Source: Paratinospora sagittata
Taxonomy: Eukaryota; Streptophyta; Magnoliopsida; Ranunculales; Menispermaceae
Direction of reading: 5' to 3'
NCBI GenBank assembly: GCA_035771175.1
Contig: JAYMFD010002346.1
Span: 1-64,000 of the forward strand
Length of the DNA stretch: 64,000 bases
The notes under the pieces are model-generated. The model saw only the letters and a program-made list of their open reading frames with translations, had not been told where the DNA came from and did not search any database. This document shows, piece after piece, positions 36,901 through 50,200 of this stretch. The translations under genes and the position numbers were made by a program. Each line of letters opens with the position of its first letter. Position 1 is the stretch's first letter.

Positions 36901-39659
36901 AGTTGGTGGAGAAAGCAATCCAGTGGATTTGTCGCGATTGCCTCAAACACATTTTCTAAGCCATTTTAGTTCATTAAATAAACCTTTTGGCTTGGGGGAC
37001 AAAAATTCATCGGGATATTGGAATAGAGTTCCATCTATTCCGAGGCTTCCTAGTAGGATATTGGGACGCCCTCAAAGAGTAGGTGGAGAAAGCAATACGG
37101 TGGATTGGTCGCGATTGCTTCAAACACATTTTCAATGTAAATATAGTTCATATAAACCAAAATTTGTGATTTATGGGTCAAAAATTCATCGGCATATTGG
37201 AACGGAGTTCGATCTATTCTGGGGGTTGCTTGAAGGATATTGGGACTCGCTTAAAGAGTTGGTGGAGAAAGCAATCCGGTGGATTTTTCGCGATTACGTC
37301 AAACACTTTTTCTAAGTATATCTAGTTCATTTAAACCAAAATTTTAGATTTGGGGGTCAAAAATTCACTGGGATATTGGAACGGAGTTCCATCTATTCCA
37401 AGGGGTTCCTAGAAGGATATTGGGACTCGCTCAAAGAGTTGGTGGAGAAAGCAATACGGTGTATTGGTCGCGATTGCCTCAAACACATTTTCTAAGTAAA
37501 TTTAGTTCATTTAAACCAAAATTTGAGATTTATGGGTCAAAAATTCATCGGGATCCTGGAACGGAGTTCCATCTATTCTGGGGGTTGCTAGAAGGATATT
37601 GGGATTCGCCCAACGAGTTGGTGGAGAAAGCAATCTGGTGTATTGGTTGGGATTGCCTCAAACACATTTTCTAAGTAAGTTTAGTTCATTTAAACCAAAA
37701 TTTTTGATTTGGAGGTCAAAAATTCACCGAGATATTGGAATGGAGTTCCATCTATTCCGGGGGTTCCTAAAAGGATATTGAGACTCGCTCAAAGAGTTGG
37801 TGGAGAAAGCAATATGGTGGATTGGTCGCGATTGCTTCAAACACATTTGCTAAGTAAATTTAGTTCATTTAAACCAAAATTTGAGATTTAGGGGCCAAAA
37901 ATTAATCGGGATATTGGAACGTAGTTCCATCTATTCTGGGGGGTTGCTTGAAGGATATTGGGACTCGCTCAAGGAGTTGGTGGAGATAGTAATCCGGTAG
38001 ATTGGTCGCGATTGCCTCAAACACTTTTTCTAAGTATATTTAGTTCATTTAAACCAGAATTTTAGATTTGGGGTCAAAAATTCACCGGGATATTGGAATG
38101 GAGTTCGACCTATTCCGGGGGTTCCTGGAAGGATATTGGGACTCGCTCAAAGAGTTGGTGGAGAAAGCAATATGGTGGATTTGTCGCGATTGCCTCAAAC
38201 ACATTTTTTAAGTAAATTTAGTTCATTTGAACCAAAATTTGAGATTTAGGGGTCAAAAATTCATCGGGATATTGGAACGGAGTTCCATCTATTCTGGGGG
38301 GTTGCTAGAAGCATATTGGGACTCGCTCAAAGAGTAGGTGAAGAAAGCAATACGGTGGATTGGTCGCGATTGCCTCAAACACATTTTTTAAGTAAATTTA
38401 GTTCATTTAAACCAAAATTTGAGATTTAGGGGTCAAAAATTTATCGGGAAATTGGAACGGAGTTCCATCTATTCCGGGGGTTCCTAGAAGGATATTGGGA
38501 CTCGCTTAAAGACTTGATGGAGAAAGCAATCCGGTGGATTGGTCGCGATTGCCTCAAACACATTTTCTAAGTAAATTTAGTTCATTTAAACCAAAATTTG
38601 AGATTTGGGGGTCAAAAATTCACCTGGATATAGGAACGGAGTTCCATTCATTCCTGCGGTTCCTAGAAGGATATTGGGACTCGTACAAAGTGTTGGGCGA
38701 GAAAGCAATATGGTGAATTGGTCGCGATTGCCTCAAATTCGTTACCTAAGTGAATTTAGTTCATATAAACTTCCGATTTGGGTGTCAAAAATTCTGCAGG
38801 ACCTCGGAATGAGGTTTGATCGACTCTACGGGGTTCCTGGGATGATATTGGGACTTGCACAATGTGTTATGGCAGAAGAAAGCCCAGTGGATTGGTTATT
38901 TTTTCCTCAAACGCATTTTCTAAGCCATTTTAGTTCATTAAATAAACCTTTTGGTTTGGGGGTCAAAAATTCATCGGGATATTGGAACCGAGTTCCATCT
39001 ATTACGAGGGTTCCTAGTAGGATATTGGGACGCGCTCAAAGAGTAGGTGGAGAAAGCAATACGGTGGATTGGTCGCGATTGCTTCAAACACATTTTCTAA
39101 GTAAATTTTGTTCATTTAAACCAAAATTTGAGATTTATGGGTCAAAAATTCATCGGGATCCTGGAACGGAGTTCCATCTATTCTGCGGGGTTGCTAGAAG
39201 GATATTGGGATTCGCCCAACGAGTTGGTGGAGAAAGCAATCTGGTGTATTGGTTGGGATTGCCTCAAACACATTTTCTAAGTAAATTTAGTTCATTTAAA
39301 CCAAAATTTTAGATTTGGCGGTCAAAAATTCACCGGGATATTGGAATGGAGTTCCATCTATTCCGGGGGTTCCTAGAAGGATATTGGGACTCGCTCAAAG
39401 AGTTGGTGGAGAAAGCAATATGGTGGATTGGTCGCGATTGCTTCAAACACATTTTCTAAGTAAATTTAGTTCATTTAAACCAAAATTTGAGATTTAGGGG
39501 TCAAAAATTCATCGGGATATTGGAACGGCGTTCCATCTATTCTGGGGGGTTGCTTGAAGGATATTGGGACTCGCTCAAGGAGTTGGTGGAGATAGTAATC
39601 CGGTAGATTGGTCGCGATTGCCTCAAACACTTTCTCTAAGAATATTTAGTTCATTTAAA

Positions 39660-42600
39660 CTAGAATTTTAGATTTGGGGTCAAAAATTCACCGGGATATT
39701 GGAATGGAGTTCCACCTATTCCGGGGGTTCCTAGAAGGATATTGGGACTCGCTAAAGGAGTTGGTGGAGATAGTAATCCGGTAGATTGGTCGCGATTGCC
39801 TCAAACACTTTTTCTAAGTATATTTAGTTCATTTAAACCAGAATTTTAGATTTGGGGTCAAAAATTTACCGGGATATTGGAATGGAGTTCCACCTATTCC
39901 AGGGGTTCCTAGAAGGATATTGGGACTCGCTCAAAGAGTTGGTGGAGAAAGCAATATGGTGGATTTGTCGCGATTGCCTCAAACACATTTTTTAAGTAAA
40001 TTTAGTTCATTTGAACCAAAATTTTAGATTTAGGGGTCAAAAATTCATCGGGATATTGGAACGGAGTTCCATCTATTCTGGGGGGTTGCTAGAAGCATAT
40101 TGGGGCTCGCTCAAAGAGTAGGTGGAGAAAGCAATACGGTGGATTGGTCGCGATTGCCTCAAACACATTTTTTAAGTAAATTTAGTTCATTTAAACCAAA
40201 ATTTGAGATTTAGGGGTCAAAAATTTATCGGGAAATTGGAACGGAGTTCCATCTATTCCGGGGGTTCCTAGAAGGATATTGGGACTCGCTTAAAGACTTG
40301 GTGGAGAAAGCAATCCGGTGGATTGGTCGCGATTGCCTCAAACACATTTTCTAAGTAAATATAGTTCGTTTAAACCAAAATTTGAGATTTAGGGGTCAAA
40401 AATTCATCGGGATATTGTAACGGAGTTCCATCTATTCCCGGGGTTCCGAGAAGGATATTAGGACTCGCTCAAAGAGTAGGTGGAGAAAGCAGAACGGTGG
40501 ATTGGTCGCGATTGCTTCAAACACATTTTCTAAGTAAATTTAGTTCATTTAAACCGAAATTTGAGATTTATGGGTCAAAAATTCATCGGGATATTGGAAC
40601 GGAGTTCCATCTATTCTGGGCGTTGTTTGAAGGATATTGGGACTCGCTCAAGGAGTTGGTGGAGAAAGCAATCTGGTGGATTGGTCGCGATTGCCTCAAA
40701 CACTTTTTCTATGTATATCTAGTTCATTTAAACCAAAATTTTAGATTTGGGGGTCAAAAATTCACTGGGATATTGGAACGGAGTTCCATCTATTCCAAGG
40801 GGTTCCTAGAAGGATATTGGGACTCGCTCAAGGAGTTGGTGGAGAAAGAAATACGGTGTATTGGTCGCGATTGCCTCAAACACATTTTCTAAGTAAATAT
40901 AGTTCATTTAAACCAAAATTTTAGATTTAGGGGTCAAAAATTCACCTGGATATAGGAACGGAGTTCCATCCATTCCTGGGGTTCCTAGAAGGATATTGGG
41001 ACTCGTACAAAGAGTTGGGCGTGAAAGCAATATGGTGAATTGGTCGCGATTGCCTCAAATTCGTTATCTAAGTGAATTTAGTTCATATAAACTTCCGATT
41101 TGGGTGTCAAAAATTCTGCAGGACCTCGGACTGAGGTTTGATCGACTCTACGGGGTTCCTGGGATGATATTGGGACTTGCACAATGTGTTATGGCAGAAA
41201 AAAACCCAGTGGATTGGTTATTTTTTCCTCAAACGCATTTTCTAAGCCATTTTAGTTCATTAAATAAACCTTTTGGTTTGGGGGTCAAAAATTCATCGGG
41301 ATATTGGAACCGAGTTCCATCTATTACGAGGGTTCCTAGTAGGATATTTGGACGCGCTCAAAGAGTAGGTGGAGAAAGCAATACGGTGGATTGGTCGCGA
41401 TTGCTTCAAACACATTTTCTAAGTAAATTTAGTTCATTTAAACCAAAATTTGAGATTTATGGGTAAAAAATTCATCGGGATCCTGGAACGGAGTTCCATC
41501 TATTCTGCGGGGTTGCTAGAAGGATACTGGGATTCGCCCAACGAGTTGGTGGAGAAAGCAATCTGGTGTATTGGTTGGGATTGCCTCAAACACATTTTCT
41601 AAGTAAATTTAGTTCATTTAAACCAAAAGCTTAGATTTGGGGGTCAAAAATTCACCGGGATATTGGAATGGAGTTCCATCTATTCCGGGGGTTCCTAGAA
41701 GGGTATTGGGACTTGCTCAAAGAGTTGGTGGAGAAAGCAATATGGTGGATTGGTCACGATTGCTTCAAACACATTTTCTAAGTAAATTTAGTTCATTTAA
41801 ACCAAAATTTGAGATTTAGGGGCAAAAAATTTATCGGGATATCGGAACGGAGTTCCATCTATTCTGGGGGGTTGCTTGAAGGATATTGGGACTCGCTCAA
41901 GGAGTTGGTGGAGATAGTAATCCGGTAGATTGGTCGCGATTGCCTCAAACACTTTCTCTAAGTATATTTAGTTCTTTTAAACCAGAATTTTAGATTTGGG
42001 GTCAAAAAATTCACCGGGATATTGGAATGGAGTTCCACCTATTCCGGGGGTTCCTAGAAGGATATTGGGACTCGCTCAAAGAGTTGGTGGAGAAAGCAAT
42101 ATAGTGGATTTGTCGCAATTGCCTCAAACACATTTTTTAAGTAAATTTAGTTCATTTGAACCAAAGTTTGAGATTTAGGGGTCAAAAATTCATCGGGATA
42201 TTGGAACGGAGTTCCATCTATTCTGGGGGGTTGCTAGAAGCATATTGGGACTCGCTCAAAGAGTAGGTGGAGAAAGTAATACGGTGGATTGGTCGCGATT
42301 GCCTCAAACACATTTTTTAAGTAAATTTAGTTCATTTAAACCAAAATTTGAGATTTAGGGGTCAAAAATTTATCGGGAAATTGGAACGGAGTTCCATCTA
42401 TTCCGGGGGTTCCTAGAAGGATATTGGGACTCGCTTAAAGACTTGGTGGAGAAAGCAATCCGGTGGATTGGTCGCGATTGCCTCAAACACATTTTCTAAG
42501 TAAATATAGTTCGTTTAAACCAAAATTTGAGATTTAGGGGTCAAAAATTCATCGGGATATTGTAACGGCGTTCCATCTATTCCCGGGGTTCCGAGAAGGA

Positions 42601-43586
42601 TATTAGGACTCGCTCAAAGAGTAGGTGGAGAAAGCAAAACGGTGGATTGGTCGCGATTGCTTCAAACACATTTTCTAAGTAAATTTAGTTCATTTAAACC
42701 GAAATTTGAGATTTATGGGTCAAAAATTCATCGGGATATTGGAACGGAGTTCCATCTATTCCGGGCGTTGTTTGAAGGATATTGGGACTCGCTGAAGGAG
42801 TTGGTGGAGAAAGCAATACGGTGTATTGGTCGCGATTGCCTCAAACACATTTTCTAAGTAAATTTAGTTCATTTAAACCAAAATTTTAGATTTGGGGGTC
42901 AAAAATTCACCTGGATATAGGAACGGAGTTCCATCCATTCCTGGGGTTCCTAGAAGGATATTGGGACTCGTACAAAGAGTTGGGCGAGAAAGCAATATGG
43001 TGAATTGGTCGCGATTGCCTCAAATTCGTTATCTAAGTGAATTTAGTTCATATAAACTTCCGATTTGGGTGTCAAAAATTCTGCAGGACCTCGGTATGAG
43101 GTTTGATCGACTCTACGGGGTTCCTGAAATGATATTGGGACTTGCACAATGTGTTATGGCAGAAAAAAGCCCAGTGGATTGGTTATTTTTTCCTCAAACG
43201 CATTTTCTAAGCCATTTTAGTTCATTAAATAAACCTTTTGTTTTGGGGGTCAAAAATTCATCGGGATATTGGAACCGAGTTCCATCTATTACGAGGGTTC
43301 CTAGTAGGATATTGGGACGCGCTCAAAGAGTAGGTGGAGAAAGCAATACGGTGGATTGGTCGCGATTGCTTCGAACACATTTTCTAAGTAAATTTAGTTC
43401 ATTTAAACCAAAATTTGAGATTTATGGGTCAAAAATTCATCGGGATCCTGGAACGGAGTTCCATCTATTCTGGGGGTTGCTAGAAGGATATTGGGATTCG
43501 CCCAACGAGTTGGTTGAGAAAGCAATCTGGTGTATTGGTTGGGATTGCCTCAAACACATTTTCTAAGTAAATTTAGTTCATTTAAA
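39660..43586 (+). repeat. 3927 bp tandem duplication, copy 1 (22 monomers)
   Basis: Every marker here recurs exactly 3927 bp to the right: 39767/43694, 40497/44424, 40996/44923, 41637/45564 and 42642/46569. 3927 equals 22 x 178.5. In the ~470 bp from 40996 I see about four differences from the partner. Confidence 0.88.
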
Positions 43587-46500
43587 CCAAAATTTTAGAT
43601 TTGGGGTCAAAAATTCACCGGGATATTGGAATGGAGTTCCACCTATTCCGGGGGTTCCTAGAAGGATATTGGGACTCGCTCAAGGAGTTGGTGGAGATAG
43701 TAATCCGGTAGATTGGTCGCGATTGCCTCAAACACTTTTTCTAAGTTTATTTAGTTCATTTAAACCAGAATTTTAGATTTGGGGTCAAAAATTTACCGGG
43801 ATATTGGAATGGAGTTCCACCTATTCCGGGGGTTCCTAGAAGGATATTGGGACTCGATCAAAGAGTTGGTGGAGAAAGCAATATCGTGGATTTGTCGCGA
43901 TTGCCTCAAACACATTTTTTAAGTAAATTTAGTTCATTTGAACCAAAATTTTAGATTTAGGGGTCAGAAATTCATCGGGATATTGGAACGGAGTTCCATC
44001 TATTCTGGGGGGTTGCTAGAAGCATATTGGGCCTCGCTCAAAGAGTAGGTGGAGAAAGCAATACGGTGGATTGGTCGCGATTGCCTCAAACACATTTTTT
44101 AAGTAAATTTAGTTCATTTAAACCAAAATTTGAGATTTAGGGGTCAAAAATTTATCGGGAAATTGGAACGGAGTTCCATCTATTCCGGGGGTTCCTAGAA
44201 GGATATTGGGACTCGCTTAAAGACTTGGTGGAGAAAGCAATCCGGTGGATTGGTCGCGATTGCCTCAAACACATTTTCTAAGTAAATATAGTTCGTTTAA
44301 ACCAAAATTTGAGATTTAGGGGTCAAAAATTCATCGGGATATTGTAACGGAGTTCCATCTATTCCCGGGGTTCCGAGAAGGATATTAGGACTCGCTCAAA
44401 GAGTAGGTGGAGAAAGCAAAACGGTGGATTGGTCGCGATTGCTTCAAACACATTTTCTAAGTAAATTTAGTTCATTTAAACCGAAATTTGAGATTTATGG
44501 GTCAAAAATTCATCGGGATATTGGAACGGAGTTCCATCTGTTCTGGGCGTTGTTTGAAGGATATTGGGACTCGCTCAAGGAGTTGGTGGAGAAAGCAATC
44601 TGGTGGATTGGTCGCGATTGCCTCAAACACTTTTTCTATGTATATCTAGTTCATTTAAACCAAAATTTTAGATTTGGGGGTCAAAAATTCACTGGGATAT
44701 TGGAACGGAGTTCCATCTATTCCAAGGGGTTCCTAGAAGGATATTGGGACTCGCTCAAGGAGTTGGTGGGGAAAGAAATACGGTGTATTGGTCGCGATTG
44801 CCTCAAACACATTTTCTAAGTAAATATAGTTCATTTAAACCAAAATTTTAGATTTAGGGGTCAAAAATTCACCTGGATATAGGAACGGAGTTCCATCCAT
44901 TCCTGGGGTTCCTAGAAGGATATTGGGACTCGTACAAAGAGTTGGGCGAGAAAGCAATATGGTGAATTGGTCGCGATTGCCTCAAATTCGTTATCTAAGT
45001 GAATTTAGTTCATATAAACTTCCGATTTGGGCGTCAAAAATTCTGCAGGACCTCGGACTGAGGTTTGATCGACTCTACGGGGTTCCTGGGATGATATTGG
45101 GACTTGCACAATGTGTTATGGCAGAAAAAAGCCCAGTGGATTGGTTATTTTTTCCTCAAACGCATTTTCTAAGCCATTTTAGTTCATTAAATAAACCTTT
45201 TGGTTTGGGGGTCAAAAATTCATCGGGATATTGGAACCGAGTTCCATCTATTACGAGGGTTCCTAGTAGGATATTAGGACGCGCTCAAAGAGTAGGTGGA
45301 GAAAGCAATACGGTGGATTGGTCGCGATTGCTTCAAACACATTTTCTAAGTAAATTTAGTTCATTTAAACCAAAATTTGAGATTTATGGGTAAAAAATTC
45401 ATCGGGATCCTGGAACGGAGTTCCATCTATTCTGTGGGGTTGCTAGAAGGATACTGGGATTCGCCCAACGAGTTGGTGGAGAAAGCAATCTGGTGTATTG
45501 GTTGGGATTGCCTCAAACACATTTTCTAAGTAAATTTAGTTCATTTAAACCAAAAGCTTAGATTTGGGGGTCAAAAATTCACCGGGATATTGGAATGGAG
45601 TTCCATCTATTCCGGGGGTTCCTAGAAGGGTATTGGGACTTGCTCAAAGAGTTGGTGGAGAAAGCAATATGGTGGATTGGTCACGATTGCTTCAAACACA
45701 TTTTCTAAGTAAATTTAGTTCATTTAAACCAAAATTTGAGATTTAGGGGCAAAAAATTTATCGGGATATTGGAACGGAGTTCCATCTATTCTGGGGGGTT
45801 GCTTGAAGGATATTGGGACTCGCTCGGGGAGTTGGTGGAGATAGTAATCCGGTAGATTGGTCGCGATTGCCTCAAACACTTTCTCTAAGTATATTTAGTT
45901 CATTTAAACCAGAATTTTAGATTTGGGGTAAAAAAATTCACCGGGATATTGGAATGGAGTTCCACCTATTCCGGGGGTTCCTAGAAGGATATTGGGACTC
46001 GCTCAAAGAGTTGGTGGAGAAAGCAATATAGTGGATTTGTCGCGATTGCCTCAAACACATTTTTTAAGTAAATTTAGTTCATTTGAACCAAAGTTTGAGA
46101 TTTAGGGGTCAAAAATTCATCGGGATATTGGAACGGAGTTCCATCTATTCTGGGGGGTTGCTAGAAGCATATTGGGACTCGCTCAAAGAGTAGGTGGAGA
46201 AAGTAATACGGTGGATTGGTCACGATTGCCTCAAACACATTTTTTAAGTAAATTTAGTTCATTTAAACCAAAATTTGAGATTTAGGGGTCAAAAATTTAT
46301 CGGGAAATTGGAACGGAGTTCCATCTATTCCGGGGGTTCCTAGAAGGATATTGGGACTCGCTTAAAGACTTGGTGGAGAAAGCAATCCGGTGGATTGGTC
46401 GCGATTGCCTCAAACACATTTTCCAAGTAAATATAGTTCGTTTAAACCAAAATTTGAGATTTAGGGGTCAAAAATTCATCGGGATATTGTAACGGCGTTC

Positions 46501-47296
46501 CATCTATTCCCGGGGTTCCGAGAAGGATATTAGGACTCGCTCAAAGAGTAGGTGGAGAAAGCAAAACGGTGGATTGGTCGCGATTGCTTCAAACACATTT
46601 TCTAAGTAAATTTAGTTCATTTAAACCGAAATTTGAGATTTATGGGTCAAAAATTCATCGGGATATTGGAACGGAGTTCCATCTATTCCGGGCGTTGTTT
46701 GAAGGATATTGGGACTCGCTCAAGGAGTTGGTGGAGAAAGCAATACGGTGTATTGGTCGCGATTGCCTCAAACACATTTTCTAAGTAAATTTAGTTCATT
46801 TAAACCAAAATTTTAGATTTGGGGGTCAAAAATTCACCTGGATATAGGAACGGAGTTCCATCCATTCCTGGGGTTCCTAGAAGGATATTGGGACTCGTAC
46901 AAAGAGTTGGGCGAGAAAGCAATATGGTGAATTGGTCGCGATTGCCTCAAATTCGTTATCTAAGTGAATTTAGTTCATATAAACTTCCGATTTGGGTGTC
47001 AAAAATTCTGCAGGACCTCGGAATGAGGTTTGATCGACTCTACGGGGTTCCTGGGATGATATTGGGACTTGCACAATGTGTTATGGCAGAAAAAAGCCCA
47101 GTGGATTGGTTATTTTTTCCTCAAACGCATTTTCTAAGCCATTTTAGTTCATTAAATAAACCTTTTGTTTTGGGGGTCAAAAATTCATCGGGATATTGGA
47201 ACCGAGTTCCATCTATTACGAGGGTTCCTAGTAGGATATTTGGACGCGCTCAAAGAGTAGGTGGAGAAAGCAATACGGTGGATTGGTCGCGATTGC
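43587..47296 (+). repeat. 3927 bp tandem duplication, copy 2 (incomplete)
   Basis: This matches copy 1 at a fixed 3927 bp offset until about 47296. There GATTGCTTCGAACAC of copy 1 is replaced by GATTGCCTCAAACAC plus the AAGTAAATATAGTTC variant, which is typical of a different unit phase. The match ends about 217 bp before a full unit. Confidence 0.85.
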
Positions 47297-50200
47297 CTCA
47301 AACACATTTTCTAAGTAAATATAGTTCATTTAAACCAAAATTTTAGATTTAGGGGTCAAAAATTCACCTGGATATAGGAACGGAGTTCCATCCATTCCTG
47401 GGGTTCCTAGAAGGATATTGGGACTCGTACAAAGAGTTGGGCGAGAAAGCAATATGGTGAATTGGTCGCGATTGCCTCAAATTCGTTATCTAAGTGAATT
47501 TAGTTCATATAAACTTCCGATTTGGGTGTCAAAAATTCTGCAGGACCTCGGACTGAGGTTTGATCGACTCTACGGGGTTCCTGGGATGATATTGGGGCTT
47601 GCACAATGTGTTATGGCAGAAAAAAGCCCAGTGGATTGGTTATTTTTTCCTCAAACGCATTTTCTAAGCCATTTTAGTTCATTAAATAAACCTTTTGGTT
47701 TGGGGGTCAAAAATTCATCGGGATATTGGAACCGAGTTCCATCTATTACGAGGGTTCCTAGTAGGATATTGGGACGCGCTCAAAGAGTAGGTGGAGAAAG
47801 CAATACGGTGGATTGGTCGCGATTGCTTGAAACACATTTTCTAAGTAAATTTAGTTCATTTAAACCAAAATTTGAGATTTATGGGTAAAAAATTCATCGG
47901 GATCCTGGAACGGAGTTCCATCTATTCTGCGGGGTTGCTAGAAGGATACTGGGATTCGCCCAACGAGTTGGTGGAGAAAGCAATCTGGTGTATTGGTTGG
48001 GATTGCCTCAAACACATTTTCTAAGTAAATTTAGTTCATTTAAACCAAAAGCTTAGATTTGGGGGGTCAAAAATTCACCGGGATATTGGAATGGAGTTCC
48101 ATCTATTCCGGGGGTTCCTAGAAGGGTATTGGGACTCGCTCAAAGAGTTGGTGGAGAAAGCAATAAGGTGGATTGGTCGCGATTGCTTCAAACACATTTT
48201 CTAAATAAATTTAGTTCATTTAAACCAAAATTTGAGATTTAGGGGTCAAAAATTCATCGGGATATTGGAACGGAGTTCCATCTATTCTGGGGGGTTGCTT
48301 GAAGGATATTGGGACTCGCTCAAGGAGTTGGTGGAGATAGTAATCCGGTAGATTGGTCGCGATTGCCTCAAACACTTTCTCTAAGTATATTTAGTTCATT
48401 TAAACCAGAATTTTAGATTTGGGGTCAAAATTCACCGGGATATTGGAATGGAGTTCCACCTATTCCGGGGGGTTCCTAGAAGGATATTGGGACTCGCTCA
48501 AAGAGTTGGTGGAGAAAGCAATATAGTGGATTCGCGATTGCCTCAAACACATTTTTTAATTAAATTTAGTTCATTTGAACCAAAATTTGAGATTTAGGGG
48601 TCAAAAATTCATCGGGATATTGGAACGGAGTTCCATCTATTCTGGGGGGTTGCTAGAAGCATATTGGGACTCGCTCAAAGAGTAGGTGGAGAAAGTAATA
48701 CGGTGGATTGGTCCGCGATTGCCTCAAACACATTTTTTAAGTAAATTTAGTTCATTTAAACCAAAATTTGAGATTTAGGGGTCAAAAATTTATCGGGGAA
48801 ATTGGAACGGAGTTCCATCTATTCCGGGGGGTTCCTAGAAGGATATTGGGACTCGCTTAAAGACTTGGTGGAGAAAGCAATCCGGTGGATTGGTCGCGAT
48901 TGCCTCAAACACATTTTCTAAGTAAATATAGTTCGTTTAAACCAAAATTTGAGATTTAGGGGTCAAAAATTCATCGGGATATTGTAACGGCGTTCCATCT
49001 ATTCCCGGGGTTCCGAGAAGGAAATTTAGGACTCGCTCAAACAGTAGGTGGAGAAAGCAAAACGGTGGATTGGTCGCGATTGCTTCAAACACATTTTCTA
49101 AGTAAATTTAGTTCATTTAAACCGAAATTTGAGATTTATGGGTCAAAAATTCATCGGGATATTGGAACGGGAGTTCCATCTATTCCGGGCGTTGTTTGAA
49201 GGATATTGGGACTCGCTCAAGGAGTTGGTGGAGAAAGCAATACGGTGTATTGGTCGCGATTGCCTCAAACACATTTTCTAAGTAAATTTAGTTCATTTAA
49301 ACCAAAATTTTAGATTTGGGGGTCAAAAATTCACCTGGATATAGGAACGGAGTTCCATCCATTCCTGGGGTTCCTAGAAGGATATTGGGACTCGTACAAA
49401 GAGTTGGGCGAGAAAGCAATATGGTGAATTGGTCGCGATTGCCTCAAATTCGTTATCTAAGTGAATTTAGTTCATATAAAACTTCCGATTTGGGTGTCAA
49501 AAATTCTGCAGGACCTCGGAATGAGGTTTGATCGACTCTACGGGGTTCCTGGGATGATATTGGGACTTGCACAATGTGTTTATGGCAGAAAAAAGCCCAG
49601 TGGATTGGTTATTTTTTCCTCAAACGCATTTTCTAAGCCATTTTAGTTCATTAAATAAACCTTTTGTTTTGGGGGTCAAAATTCATCGGGATATTGGAAC
49701 CGAGTTCCATCTATTACGAGGGTTCCTAGTAGGATATTGGGACGCGCTCAAAGAGTTGGTGGAGAAAGCAATACGGTGGATTGGTCGCGATTGCTTCGAA
49801 CACATTTTCTAAGTAAATTTATTTAGTTCATTTAAACCAAAATTTGAGATTTATGGGTCAAAAATTCATCGGGATCCTGGAACGGAGTTCCATCTATTCT
49901 AGGGGTTGCTAGAAGGATATTGGGATTCGGCCCAACGAGTTGGTTGAGAAAGCAATCTGGTGTATTGGTTGGGATTGCCTCAAACACATTTTCTAAGTAA
50001 ATTTAGTTCATTTAAACCAAAATTTTAGATTTAGGGGTCAAAAATTCACCGGGATATTGGAATGGAGGTCCATCTATTCCGGGGGTTCCTAGAAGGATAT
50101 TGGGACTCGCTCAAAGAGTTGGTGGAGAAAGCAATAAGGTGGATTGGTCGCGATTGCTTCAAACACATTTTCTAAATAAATTTAGTTCATTTAAACCAAA

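Larger units (their letters stand above)
31401..37982 (+). repeat. Satellite array, transition domain with local duplications
   Basis: Tandem monomers continue, with many of exactly 180 bp, so open frames run through several units (for example 31996-32532 and 33600-34280). The divergent monomer class first appears near 33.7 kb. A block starting at 32535 is repeated from 36457 at an offset of 3922 bp. After about 37 kb the second copy lacks a group of monomers present in the first. Confidence 0.9.
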
